In this document: positions 17,621 to 26,154 of the stretch, piece after piece | Layout: each line of letters opens with the position of its first letter | Numbering within the stretch: position 1 is the first letter of the stretch | Assembly (NCBI RefSeq): GCF_014217875.1 | Contig: NZ_CP059060.1 | Span: forward strand, 372,001-436,000 | Origin: Synechococcus sp. LTW-R | GTDB taxonomy: Bacteria > Cyanobacteriota > Cyanobacteriia > PCC-6307 > Cyanobiaceae | Reading direction: 5' to 3' | DNA length: 64,000 nt | Notes under the pieces: generated by a model | What the model was told of the DNA's origin: nothing | Databases searched by the model: none | Seen by the model: only the letters and a program-made list of their open reading frames with translations | Program-made: the position numbers and the translations under genes

Positions 17621-18790
17621 TCAGGTATTGAGGGCGAGTGCCGCGCCGAGGCCGCCACGGATGTCGTTGGGCAAGAGGCGCCCATCGTGGTCGGTGTCCA
17701 GGGCATCAAAGACGGCATCGCTGCCCAACCACTCCTCGCGGGTGATGCAGCCATCGCCATCGAGGTCGTTGAGCAGGAAGATTTCCTGGGCGGCATGTTG
17801 GAAGGCGCCTGCGCCCTCCAGTTCTCCGAGGCGGTGCGCCAGCTGGGCTTCGAGGGTTTCGATGGCTTTGGTGAAGCCACGGATGCCTTCATCCAGTTTT
17901 TCGGTCGCCATCGGGTCCTCGGCCATCATCCCCTTGAAACCCGCAGCATCCAGATGAATCTGTTGCTCGGTTGTGGCCGGGTCGAAGGGGTTGAGTTTGC
18001 GTTGCAGATCCCCCTGGGTGTTGCGCAGTTGATCGAGCAGCTTGGGGGAGATGGTCAGGAGATCGCAGCCGGCCAACTCGACGATCTCGTCGATATTGCG
18101 GAAGCTGGCCCCCATCACCTCGGTTTTGTAGCCGAAGGTCTTGAAGTAGTTGAAGATCTTGGTGACCGAGAGGACACCGGGATCCTCGTGGCCGGGGTAG
18201 CTCTCGCGGCCGGTGCTCTTCTTGTACCAGTCGAGGATGCGACCGACGAAGGGGGAGATCAAGGTCACCCCGGCTTCGGCGGCAGCGACCGCCTGGGCAA
18301 AGCTGAAGAGCAGCGTCAGGTTGCAGTGAATGCCCTCCTTTTCAAGTACCTCGGCGGCTTTGATGCCTTCCCAGGTGGAGGCAATCTTGATCAGGACGCG
18401 ATCGCGGCCGATGCCGGCTTGGCGATAGAGGCCGATCAGCTTGCGGGCTTTGGTGATCGTGGCTTCGGTGTCAAAGCTCAGGCGGGCATCGACCTCGGTG
18501 GAGACGCGGCCGGGGACGATTTTGAGGATCTCCTTGCCGAAGGTGACGCAGATCTCATCGAGGGCTTCGCGCACCACCTCTTCGGCGGGGGCCGACGGGC
18601 CGCAGACCTCGCGGGATTCGCGCAGGGAGGTGTCGATCAGGTTCTGATAGGCCGGAATCTGGGCGGCCGCCAGGATCAAGGAGGGGTTGGTGGTGGCGTC
18701 CCGGGGGGTGAACTGCTGGATCGCATCGATGTCACCGGTGTCGGCGACCACAACGGTCATCGCGGCCAGTTGGTCGAGGAGATTGGCCAT
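17621..18790 (-). CDS. tal: Transaldolase with C-terminal EF-hand pair
   Basis: Transaldolase of the pentose phosphate pathway; signatures are [33 protein letters not shown], and [20 protein letters not shown] with the Schiff-base lysine, then [20 protein letters not shown]. After about residue 330 come two EF-hand loops, [12 protein letters not shown] (about 342-353) and [12 protein letters not shown] (about 365-376); the first has the ideal acidic pattern, while the second ends in Asp instead of Glu. EF-hand-tailed transaldolases are known from picocyanobacteria. ATG at 18790 gives the family N-terminus; an in-frame ATG at 18823 overlaps the ftsI terminator. Calcium regulation is an inference. 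Confidence 0.94.
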   Translation of the reverse strand: MANLLDQLAAMTVVVADTGDIDAIQQFTPRDATTNPSLILAAAQIPAYQNLIDTSLRESREVCGPSAPAEEVVREALDEICVTFGKEILKIVPGRVSTEVDARLSFDTEATITKARKLIGLYRQAGIGRDRVLIKIASTWEGIKAAEVLEKEGIHCNLTLLFSFAQAVAAAEAGVTLISPFVGRILDWYKKSTGRESYPGHEDPGVLSVTKIFNYFKTFGYKTEVMGASFRNIDEIVELAGCDLLTISPKLLDQLRNTQGDLQRKLNPFDPATTEQQIHLDAAGFKGMMAEDPMATEKLDEGIRGFTKAIETLEAQLAHRLGELEGAGAFQHAAQEIFLLNDLDGDGCITREEWLGSDAVFDALDTDHDGRLLPNDIRGGLGAALALNT

Positions 18791-18827
18791 GCCGGGCACC
18801 AAACGTAATTTCAAGCTAGCCATGCAA

Positions 18828-18847
18828 AACGGGGACAGAACCCCGTT
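18828..18847 (-). terminator. Terminator between ftsI and tal
   Basis: On the minus strand AACGGGG and CCCCGTT form a seven-base-pair stem with a six-base loop, followed by TT to make a short T run. It lies 20 bases after the ftsI stop and before the tal start, so tal probably has its own promoter or relies on partial read-through. Confidence 0.6.
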
Positions 18848-18867
18848 GTCATCAAGCGGTCACCGAT

Positions 18868-20691
18868 TCAGCTCGATTGCCGGGCGGTCGTTGGCACCGA
18901 ACGACTGGGGGGAATCTTTTCCAGGACCAGCAAGGCTTCGATGATTTGTTTGGCGACCGGTACGGCAACGGTGGAGCCATAGGCGTTCTCGCCTTTCGGC
19001 TCGTCAATCACGACCAAGACGACGTAGCGCGGGTTGTTGATCGGCAGATGGGCGATGAAGCTCGTGATCTTGGCCCCGGAGACGTAGACGCCATTGCGAG
19101 CCTTTTGCGCTGTGCCGGTTTTGCCGCCAATGCGGTGACCGGGGATTTGAACGCCGCGTCCACTGCCTTTCTCCACCACGGTCTCCATCCAATTCAGGAC
19201 GGTCTGCGCGATGGCCGGTCGGATCAGTTGCACCCCAGACGCGGGCGGGGCGCTGGCGAGGTCGTCGCCGGAGCGCAGTCCCCGGGTGATGTGGGGACTG
19301 ACCAGCCTGCCGCCGTTGGCCAACATGGCGTGCAGCTGAATCAGTTTCAGCGGCGTCAGGTTGAACCCTTGGCCGAACGCGGCCGTCGCCGGTTCAATCG
19401 GTTGCGTTTTGAAGGTCTCGAGGGATTTGAGCTGGCCTGCAACAGCGCCGGGTAGGTCGGTGTCGGGGGTGTTGTCGATCCCAAGGGTGTGAAGCCAATG
19501 CCAGAACCGCGCCGGCTGGACGCGCCGCATCGCCTCGACCATGCCGACATTGCTGGAGACCTGCAGCACCGTGGGGAAGTCAATCACCCCATTTCCTTTG
19601 CGGTCGTGGTTGAAGATCGGCCAGCCACCAATGGTCAGCTTGCCTGAGTCGTTGACCTTGCCGGAGGGATCAATGGCGTTTTCCTGCAGGGCGATCGCCA
19701 GGTTGATCGGTTTGAAGGTGGAGCCCGGTTCGTAGAGGTCTTGGACCGACCATTCCCGGAAGAGCCCGGGCTTGTACTTCCAGAACTGGTTGGGGTTGTA
19801 GGTCGGTGTGGAGGCCAGGGCCAGCAGTTCACCGTTGCTGACATCCATCACCAGCACCGCCCCCCGCTGGGCTTTCCACTTCTTCACCTGCTTAGCCAGG
19901 GCCATCTGGGTCACCTGCTGCAGGCGGGCATCGAGGGTGAGCTGGAGCTTCAGGTCATCTCCGTAGAGCACCCCTGGCTTCAGCCCGTCGGGAAGGGGGG
20001 TGCCATCGGCGCCGCGCCGGAGACTTCTCGAGGCCTCTTGGCGACGCAAGTCGCGATCACGGCTCTGCTCGAGACCGGCCTGCGGGATCCGCTCCAGGTT
20101 GAGGAAGCCGACGACGTTGGCGAAGAGCCCGGCTTGGGGATACACCCGCTGCGGGTAGGCCTCAAGATCGACACCGCTGATGCCGAGTTCGCGCACCCGT
20201 TGGGCGGTTTCGGGATCCAGCTCGCTGGTCAGTTTGACGCCGGATTTGCGGCCCTCCATCGCCTTGAGCAAGTCCCCCATGGGCTTGGCGAGCACCGGGG
20301 AGAGCTTGCGGGCCACGTCCAGGGGACTGCGCAGGCGTCCGATGTCGTCGCCGGGGAAGGAGAAGTAGCGGGGGTGGGCCCAGACGGTGAAGCGCTCTTC
20401 ATCCAGGGCCACCAGGCGGCCTTGGCGATCGACGATGGTCCGGCGCCGACCCAGGGGTGTGATCGTCTGGGTCTGGATGGCACGGGCTCGGTTCAGCAGC
20501 TCGTTGCCCTGGATGACCTGGACCCAAGCCAGGCGGAGTGCCAGCCCACTCAGCCCGGCCGCCAAGAGGCCGTAAACGATCCAGAGCCGCCGTGGCGGGA
20601 CCGGCTGGAAGTCCACAACCTGGTTGCGTCTGGGCCGGCGACCTTTCCGTGGAGCAGGGGCGCGGCGGCCTTGCAGCCCCTGGGATCCCAT
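18868..20691 (-). CDS. ftsI: Peptidoglycan D,D-transpeptidase FtsI (PBP2/3 class)
   Basis: A basic cytoplasmic tail is followed by one membrane helix (LWIVYGLLAAGLSGLALRLA, about residues 33-52), the non-catalytic PBP dimer domain, and the transpeptidase domain. That domain carries GSTFKPINLAIAL (SxxK nucleophile), VSSNVGM (SxN) and GGKTGTAQKAR (KTG). The length of 607 residues is normal. It cross-links septal peptidoglycan during division. Its ATG overlaps the stop of the preceding FtsL-like gene by one base (TGATG), which fits a division-protein pair made in concert. Confidence 0.95.
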   Translation of the reverse strand: MGSQGLQGRRAPAPRKGRRPRRNQVVDFQPVPPRRLWIVYGLLAAGLSGLALRLAWVQVIQGNELLNRARAIQTQTITPLGRRRTIVDRQGRLVALDEERFTVWAHPRYFSFPGDDIGRLRSPLDVARKLSPVLAKPMGDLLKAMEGRKSGVKLTSELDPETAQRVRELGISGVDLEAYPQRVYPQAGLFANVVGFLNLERIPQAGLEQSRDRDLRRQEASRSLRRGADGTPLPDGLKPGVLYGDDLKLQLTLDARLQQVTQMALAKQVKKWKAQRGAVLVMDVSNGELLALASTPTYNPNQFWKYKPGLFREWSVQDLYEPGSTFKPINLAIALQENAIDPSGKVNDSGKLTIGGWPIFNHDRKGNGVIDFPTVLQVSSNVGMVEAMRRVQPARFWHWLHTLGIDNTPDTDLPGAVAGQLKSLETFKTQPIEPATAAFGQGFNLTPLKLIQLHAMLANGGRLVSPHITRGLRSGDDLASAPPASGVQLIRPAIAQTVLNWMETVVEKGSGRGVQIPGHRIGGKTGTAQKARNGVYVSGAKITSFIAHLPINNPRYVVLVVIDEPKGENAYGSTVAVPVAKQIIEALLVLEKIPPSRSVPTTARQSS

Positions 20692-21149
20692 CAGTAGCCC
20701 GGGAGGATTTGGCCGGGATTGACCTGGGCAAGCAGGGCTTCAAAACTCGGGCCCGCGCCGGTCGCCGGGGGAGCGACGTAGACGAGTTTTTCGCTGCTGG
20801 TGGGCTCCAGCAGGCTGGGCTTGCGGGTCATCGAGAGGTGGTGCTGCTCGAGCACCGCCGCCGATTCCTGCAGCCGGTGTTCGAGGCGCTGGGTGGCTTC
20901 GAGGGATTGGAAGCTGCTGGTCCAGCGGCCTTGCCAGTGCAGGGTCAGGGCGCTGAGGCCCACCACGGCGACGCCGAGGCCCACGAGGCTTCCATCGGCA
21001 ATGCGGTGGAGATTGCCCAGCCAAGGGACTTGCCGATCGAGCTTGCGGGCGAGCAGCGAGCCCTGAAGGAGCTCGAGGGATCGCCTGGAGCGGTTGCTCT
21101 GCGCTCGATTGCTCTGCTGGAGCGGAACGGCAACCACAACGTCGAACAA
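20691..21149 (-). CDS. Single-pass membrane protein upstream of ftsI, FtsL-like architecture
   Basis: A 152-residue protein with a basic cytoplasmic N-terminus (SNRAQSNRSRRS), one hydrophobic helix (SLVGLGVAVVGLSALTL, about residues 54-70) and a heptad-like extracytoplasmic helix (SLEATQRLEHRLQESAAVLE), then a Pro/Ala-rich tail. This layout, and the one-base overlap with ftsI, match FtsL of the divisome, whose sequence is poorly conserved. No motif proves it. Upstream is the CPBP protease gene, 47 bases away. I regard FtsL-like as a reasonable inference; the alternative is an unrelated cyanobacterial envelope protein. Confidence 0.65.
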   Translation of the reverse strand: MFDVVVAVPLQQSNRAQSNRSRRSLELLQGSLLARKLDRQVPWLGNLHRIADGSLVGLGVAVVGLSALTLHWQGRWTSSFQSLEATQRLEHRLQESAAVLEQHHLSMTRKPSLLEPTSSEKLVYVAPPATGAGPSFEALLAQVNPGQILPGY

Positions 21150-21196
21150 GGTCTGCGCAAGTCAACCACGCGAGAGCGCTTCCAGCAATGGGGTTT

Positions 21197-22624
21197 TCAC
21201 CAACCCAGCACAACCAAATTGAAGAACGTCAGGCTGTTCCAAAGGGCATGCATCAAGACGCAGCTGCCGAGCCGTCCGCTGCGCCAGCGCAACCAGCCCA
21301 ACCCGAGGCCCAGCACCATCAAGGGCGGGAATTCGCCGAGGCTGGAGTGGGCCACCGCAAAGACCGCGGCGCTGGCCACAATTCCCCAGGACGATCCCCA
21401 ATAACGGGCGGCCACCGGCAGGAGCACGCCGCGAAAAATCGTCTCCTCAAAGACGGGCGCCATCACGATCGCCGTCACGCCAAAGCAGGCCAGGGCAGGG
21501 ACGTTGTGTCCGTTGAGCACCAGCTCCAGGAGCGGATTGCTGCCGCCTGGATCCTCAAAGAGCTGTCCCTGCAGCCAGCCGACAAGGCTCACCAAGGGCA
21601 GGACCATCAAGAACCCCTTCAGGGCTTGGCCGAAACAGAGTTGTGGCGGTGACCAACGGAATTGCAGCCATCCCCCCTGGGGGCCTGGGCCCAGCGGCTT
21701 GAGCAGCAGCCGCAGGATCACCAGCGGACCGGCCATTAAGGCGCCATAGAGCGCGACCACGCTGATGCCTTGTTTGAGCACCGCATCGATGGGCAAGTCC
21801 TGCAGCAGGCGGGTCAGCAGAGGCGCCACTAGGAGTGGGGTCAGCAGTTCACCGACCACGACAAAGCCGCCCGCCACAAGGAGGATGGTGTCCAGCCCCG
21901 AGAGATTCGGCCCCTGCCAGGGAGCGGCTGCTTGGGCCTTCCCGCGCCAGCGGCGCCACAGCTCCCGCAGCAGCAGGGCGATCCCTGCGATGAGGCCGAC
22001 TCCAGGCAGGAGCGTGACCGAGAGCAGTTGAGCGCTGGCCCTCCGCGCGACGGCCTCGCCATTGCAGGCTCCATCCCCCAGCAGTGCCTCGCAGCTCCAT
22101 TGCCGCAGCAGCGTGGATCCCTTGAGTTGGGCCAGCAGAGCTTCTCGCTCGCTCCGGTTGCTTGCCTCCGGCGTCAGCAGGGCGGCGGCGATGGCGGAGG
22201 GGCTTCCGGTTCCAACGCTGAGGTCCTGGAGGACGGCCGTGGCCTCCTCGGCCTGCCCGGTGCGCTCCAGCAGCAACGCCTGCTCGAGCAAGAGCTCAGG
22301 GGCTGGCGTGCGTCCATCCTCTTCGCTGCTGCTGATCGCCGTCGTCAGGCTCTCCTGGAGGGCCTGCAGGGGATCGCCGGAGCTCAGAAGCGGACGGATC
22401 GGTTCGCTGAGGTTGCCCTGGGCGAGCACCGTCAACTCGAGCTGACGCCGACTGAGGTCATCGCCAACGGAGGGGCGCTGCAAGCTGGTGACCAGCCCGT
22501 TCAGCCAGAGCAGAAGGCTCAAGGCCAGGCTGACCAGGGCGAGGGCTGATTTCCAGCTGGGGGTCTGATTGTTGGACTCGTGTTCCGCGCTCACCCCACT
22601 GCCCCGTGGTTCAGATCGGGGCAT
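21197..22624 (-). CDS. CPBP-family intramembrane glutamic protease (CAAX-protease-like)
   Basis: The N-terminal part has a membrane helix and a roughly 150-residue soluble segment (LLLEQALLLERTGQAEEATA looks TPR-like). The C-terminal half is a polytopic Abi/CPBP domain with VFEETIFRGVLLPVAARYW (EExxxR), FAVAHSS (FxxxH) and LMHALWNSLTF. These are the known catalytic motifs, so an active membrane protease is likely; bacterial substrates are mostly unknown. ATG at 22624 was chosen, with an in-frame ATG at 22660 as alternative. It is divergent from the histidine phosphatase gene and heads the FtsL-like/ftsI cluster. Confidence 0.86.
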   Translation of the reverse strand: MPRSEPRGSGVSAEHESNNQTPSWKSALALVSLALSLLLWLNGLVTSLQRPSVGDDLSRRQLELTVLAQGNLSEPIRPLLSSGDPLQALQESLTTAISSSEEDGRTPAPELLLEQALLLERTGQAEEATAVLQDLSVGTGSPSAIAAALLTPEASNRSEREALLAQLKGSTLLRQWSCEALLGDGACNGEAVARRASAQLLSVTLLPGVGLIAGIALLLRELWRRWRGKAQAAAPWQGPNLSGLDTILLVAGGFVVVGELLTPLLVAPLLTRLLQDLPIDAVLKQGISVVALYGALMAGPLVILRLLLKPLGPGPQGGWLQFRWSPPQLCFGQALKGFLMVLPLVSLVGWLQGQLFEDPGGSNPLLELVLNGHNVPALACFGVTAIVMAPVFEETIFRGVLLPVAARYWGSSWGIVASAAVFAVAHSSLGEFPPLMVLGLGLGWLRWRSGRLGSCVLMHALWNSLTFFNLVVLGW

Positions 22625-22683
22625 TCTGTCGGCTCGGGCTGGGCAAAAAGAGCACTCCAATACGATGCTTTTTCGTTACAGAC

Positions 22684-24054
22684 GTGCCCGTGTCCCTCCG
22701 GATCCTGCTGGTTCGCCACGGCCTGAGCAGCTTCAACCTCGAGCACCGCATCCAGGGCCGCGATGACCTCTCCAGCCTCACTGAGGCTGGCTCGAAACAG
22801 GCCTTGGCGACTGGCGAAGCCCTGCGGGGATTGACGATTGACGCGGCCTACAGCTCCCCCCTCCGGCGGGCCCACGACACCGCTCGCGCCCTCCTGGCGG
22901 CCCAGGGCTCGAGCGTCGAGCTGCAGCTCAGTGACGACCTGCTGGAAGTGGACCTCGCGCCCTGGAGCGGTCTGCTCAGCACGGAGGTTCAAGCCCAATT
23001 CCCCGGAGATTACGCCACCTGGAAGCAGCAGCCTGAGCAGCTCCAGTTGAAGCGTCCCGATGGGTCGGCCTATGCGCCGATCCCTGAATTGATGGCGCAG
23101 GCCCAGCGCTTCCTGGATCGTTTGCTGGCGGCCCATGACCCCGCCGCCGGGGCGAACCAGACCGTGCTCGTGGTGGGGCACAACGCCATCCTTCGCTGCC
23201 TCGTGCTCGCCCTGTTGGGGCTGGATGCGTCTGGCTTCCGTCGCCTGCGCCTCGAGAACGCGTCGCTCTCGGTCTTCAACGTCAGCCCGGCCCCCTCCGC
23301 CTCCGCCGCGAAGCCTTGGGCGGTGCAAATCGAATCCCTGAACGGCACCACCCACCTGCAGCCCGAGGTGTGTGCCAGTAGCCTGCCAAGCAAAGGTCAG
23401 GGCCCCCGTTTGCTGCTGGTGCGCCATGGAGAGACCGACTGGAACCGTCAGGGCCGCTTCCAAGGACAGATTGATATCCCCTTGAACGAGAACGGCCGTG
23501 CTCAGGCCGCGGCGGCGGGTGAGTTTCTGCGCCAACTCAGTTTTGATCGCGCCTACTCCAGCTCCATGTCACGGCCCCGCCAGACGGCGGAGGGGATCTT
23601 GAAGCACCATCCCGGTGTGCCCCTCACCAGCGTCTCGGACCTCGTGGAGATTGGTCACGGCGAATGGGAAGGTCGCCTCGAGGAGGAGATCTCGGCCACG
23701 TGGGCGGATCTCCTGGCTGACTGGAAACGGGCACCGGAAACAGTTCAGATGCCGGAGGGGGAGACCATCCAGGATGTCTGGCAGCGCTCCCTACGGGGCT
23801 GGAACACCATCGCGGCCAGCTTGGCCGCTGAGGAGACTGCCTTGGTTGTCGCCCACGATGCGGTCAACAAGACCATCCTCTGTGCCTTGCTCGGCTTGAC
23901 CCCGGCGGATATCTGGGCGGTGAAGCAGGGCAACGGTGGTGTCACCGTGATCGACTACCCCAATGGAGCCGATCAAGCGCCGGTGGTGGTGTGTTTGAAC
24001 CAGACGGCGCATCTTGGGGGAGTGATCGACCGCACTGCAGCCGGTGCTCTCTGA
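22684..24054 (+). CDS. Tandem histidine-phosphatase (phosphoglycerate-mutase-like) protein
   Basis: Two complete histidine-phosphatase domains lie in tandem. The first begins RILLVRHGLSSFNLEHRIQG and the second, near residue 235, RLLLVRHGETDWNRQGRFQG. Each has its second catalytic His (VVGHNAILRC and VVAHDAVNK) and the acid Glu after the core (DLLEVDLAPWSG, DLVEIGHGEWEG). Both sites therefore appear active. Related cyanobacterial enzymes are annotated as phosphoglycerate mutases, phosphoserine phosphatases or alpha-ribazole phosphatases; sequence alone does not decide. GTG at 22684 is the likely start, with GTG at 22690 possible. It starts about 60 bases from the divergent CPBP protease gene. 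Confidence 0.88.
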   Translation: MPVSLRILLVRHGLSSFNLEHRIQGRDDLSSLTEAGSKQALATGEALRGLTIDAAYSSPLRRAHDTARALLAAQGSSVELQLSDDLLEVDLAPWSGLLSTEVQAQFPGDYATWKQQPEQLQLKRPDGSAYAPIPELMAQAQRFLDRLLAAHDPAAGANQTVLVVGHNAILRCLVLALLGLDASGFRRLRLENASLSVFNVSPAPSASAAKPWAVQIESLNGTTHLQPEVCASSLPSKGQGPRLLLVRHGETDWNRQGRFQGQIDIPLNENGRAQAAAAGEFLRQLSFDRAYSSSMSRPRQTAEGILKHHPGVPLTSVSDLVEIGHGEWEGRLEEEISATWADLLADWKRAPETVQMPEGETIQDVWQRSLRGWNTIAASLAAEETALVVAHDAVNKTILCALLGLTPADIWAVKQGNGGVTVIDYPNGADQAPVVVCLNQTAHLGGVIDRTAAGAL

Positions 24055-24078
24055 TCGCCTGATCCCCCAGCGTTAACG

Positions 24079-25362
24079 ATGTCCATGTCTCTCCCCCAAG
24101 CCCTGGTGCTGCGCCAGGTTCAGCTTTTGGAGGGACCGGGTCAGGCGCCGCGCCGCTCCGACGTCCGCCTGGAGGACGGCCGGATCAGTGCCTGGGGCGA
24201 GGGTTGTCTCGACCCCTCCAGCCCGCAGATCGACGCCTCGGGGCTGCTCCTGGCTCCCCCACTGGTGGATCCCCATTCCTGTCTGGAGGATCCACAACAC
24301 GGGGTGGCCGAGACCCGGGCGTCCCTGGAGCGCTCTGCCATTGCAGCGGGTTACGGCACCGTCGCCCTGCTGCCGGACGCCAACCCTTGGCGCGATACCC
24401 CCGAGCGGCTCCAGGCCCTGGGTGCCGCCCCCGCTGGCGGACTGGAGCTGTTGCTCTGGGGAAGCTTCAGCTTGTCGGGGGCAGGGCATGAGCTGGCTCC
24501 CCATGGCGATCAACTCGCGAGCGGTGCCCTCGGACTTGCCGATGGCCCCCAGCGACCATCCCTCCCCCTACTGGAGCGTGGCCTGAGCCTGGCGGAAATG
24601 GATCAGGCTCCGGTGCTCTTGGCCCCGCGGGATCGGAGTTTGGCCCAGGAGGGCTTCGTTCGGGAGGGGGTGGAGGTATTGCGGGCCGGATGGCCCATGG
24701 ATCCCTCCACGAGCGAAACGTTTCCCCTGCGCACGCTTCTGGATCTGGCGGCGCGTTATCCCGAGGTTCGTCTGCAACTGATGAACCTCTCCACAGCGGA
24801 CGCCGTTGCGCTCCTGGGCACCCTGCCGATGGAGCAACGTCCTGCCGCCACGGTGTGCTGGTGGCATCTTCTGGCGGATTCCGCCGGCTTGGATCCGATT
24901 GCGGAAGGGTGGCGGGTGGAGCCGCCCCTGGGATCTGCCGAGGACCGCGAGCAGCTGAAGCAAGGATTACGGGATGGACGGATCGCGGCCGTGGCCGTTC
25001 ACCATCAAGCCCTGGATCCCGAGGAGCAACTCCTGCCCGTCGACCAGCGCCGTCCTGGGGTGGCGGGCCATCGCTTTGTCCTGCCTGCGCTCTGGCAGGA
25101 ACTCGTCGAAGGGGATGGCTGGAGTCCCGATCAGCTTTGGCAGGTGCTTTGCTTTGGGCCCGCGTCTCTACTGGGTCTTGAACCCCCCACGCTCCAACTG
25201 GGGAGCGATCGCTGGGTGCTGTTTGATCCCTCGCAGGTCTGGTCGGCCCAGGGGGATCCCTATGCGCCGCTGGCCGCGAATCAGCCCCTCGGCCGATCCA
25301 GCCTGAAAGGTCAGGTGGTGGCGACGGGGCTTAACCCCCAGCTTTGGCGCCGGAGTTCTTGA
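24079..25362 (+). CDS. Dihydroorotase-like protein lacking metal ligands
   Basis: The overall plan is that of class I dihydroorotases: an N-terminal beta-sandwich (LVLRQVQLLEG, VRLEDGRISAWG), an amidohydrolase barrel and a C-terminal GSDRWVLFDPSQVWSAQGDP segment. The metal site is lost: the DxHxHxRxPG motif reads VDPHSCLEDPQHG, and the catalytic DHAPH-type motif is VHHQALDPEEQ. It is therefore probably an inactive DHOase-like partner, analogous to the pseudo-DHOases known to pair with aspartate transcarbamoylase, or an enzyme with another activity. ATG at 24085 is an alternative start. The 3' end overlaps convergent lepB by 32 bases. Confidence 0.8.
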   Translation: MSMSLPQALVLRQVQLLEGPGQAPRRSDVRLEDGRISAWGEGCLDPSSPQIDASGLLLAPPLVDPHSCLEDPQHGVAETRASLERSAIAAGYGTVALLPDANPWRDTPERLQALGAAPAGGLELLLWGSFSLSGAGHELAPHGDQLASGALGLADGPQRPSLPLLERGLSLAEMDQAPVLLAPRDRSLAQEGFVREGVEVLRAGWPMDPSTSETFPLRTLLDLAARYPEVRLQLMNLSTADAVALLGTLPMEQRPAATVCWWHLLADSAGLDPIAEGWRVEPPLGSAEDREQLKQGLRDGRIAAVAVHHQALDPEEQLLPVDQRRPGVAGHRFVLPALWQELVEGDGWSPDQLWQVLCFGPASLLGLEPPTLQLGSDRWVLFDPSQVWSAQGDPYAPLAANQPLGRSSLKGQVVATGLNPQLWRRSS

Positions 25363-26092
25363 GCGGATCGCGACTGGTCAGCGCCCCCGAGGTGGACAAG
25401 GGCCAGAAGCGCCAGAACGCCCGGCCAATGATCTCCTTCTCGGGCAGGAAGGCCCCGCCGGGCCAGAAGCGACCATCCCAGCTATTGGCGCGGTTGTCGC
25501 CCAGGACCAGGACATGGCCTGGGGGGACGACGGAGTTGAGCGTGCGGCACTGCCCCATGCCTAGGGCATCGACGGGGCAGTAGCGCTGGACGTAGGGCTC
25601 CTTGAGCCAGGTGCCGTTGACGTTGACCTCACCACGGGGGTTGACGACAACCCGATCACCGGAGACGGCGACGACGCGTTTGATGTAGGCGTCACAGGCC
25701 GGATCGGCAACTCCGGGGATGCTGTTGACGATCGGCAGGTGGGCGAGGACGCAACCGAAGGGGCCAACCTTCCGATCGGCGCTCAGGACCGGATCGAAAT
25801 GATGCGGGGCATGGAAGACCACGATCTCGCCCCGTTGCGGCGCGCGGCTGCGAAGGGAGAGTTTCTCCACCAGCAACCGATCCTGCAGCTGCAGTCCAGG
25901 AAGCATCGAACCCGAGGGGATGTAGCGCGCCTCCAGGACGTAATGGCGTACCCCAAGGGCAACGCCGAGGGTGATCAGAACCCCTCGCCAGAACACCCAG
26001 GGGCTTTCTTGGGGTGGCTGTTTCCCGCCGGTGTCCGGTTCTGAGCCCCCGGTTGTTCCGCTGGATGCTTGTGTTGGATCGTGCGAGGACAA
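25331..26092 (-). CDS. lepB: Signal peptidase I
   Basis: One N-terminal membrane helix (WRGVLITLGVALGVRHYVLE) is followed by YIPSGSMLPGLQLQDRLLVE, giving the catalytic Ser, and AYIKRVVAVSGDRVVVNPRG, giving the catalytic Lys. The later GHVLVLGDNRANSWDGRFW is box E. A Ser/Thr/Gly-rich N-terminal tail of about 30 residues precedes the helix. It cleaves Sec and Tat signal peptides. The C-terminus overlaps the dihydroorotase-like gene by 32 bases on the other strand. ATG at 26092 was taken, 62 bases from the divergent membrane protein start. Confidence 0.95.
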   Translation of the reverse strand: MSSHDPTQASSGTTGGSEPDTGGKQPPQESPWVFWRGVLITLGVALGVRHYVLEARYIPSGSMLPGLQLQDRLLVEKLSLRSRAPQRGEIVVFHAPHHFDPVLSADRKVGPFGCVLAHLPIVNSIPGVADPACDAYIKRVVAVSGDRVVVNPRGEVNVNGTWLKEPYVQRYCPVDALGMGQCRTLNSVVPPGHVLVLGDNRANSWDGRFWPGGAFLPEKEIIGRAFWRFWPLSTSGALTSRDPLKNSGAKAGG

Positions 26093-26154
26093 GGACGGGG
26101 CTGCCAGCTTGGGGTTCGGCTAGGGAAGATTAGGTCGGTCCCCTCGCTTCTTCG

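Noticed and set aside
17603-18808. Long plus-strand frame opposite transaldolase
   Set aside because: Shadow of a well-supported gene; low-complexity Gly/Asp/Leu composition.
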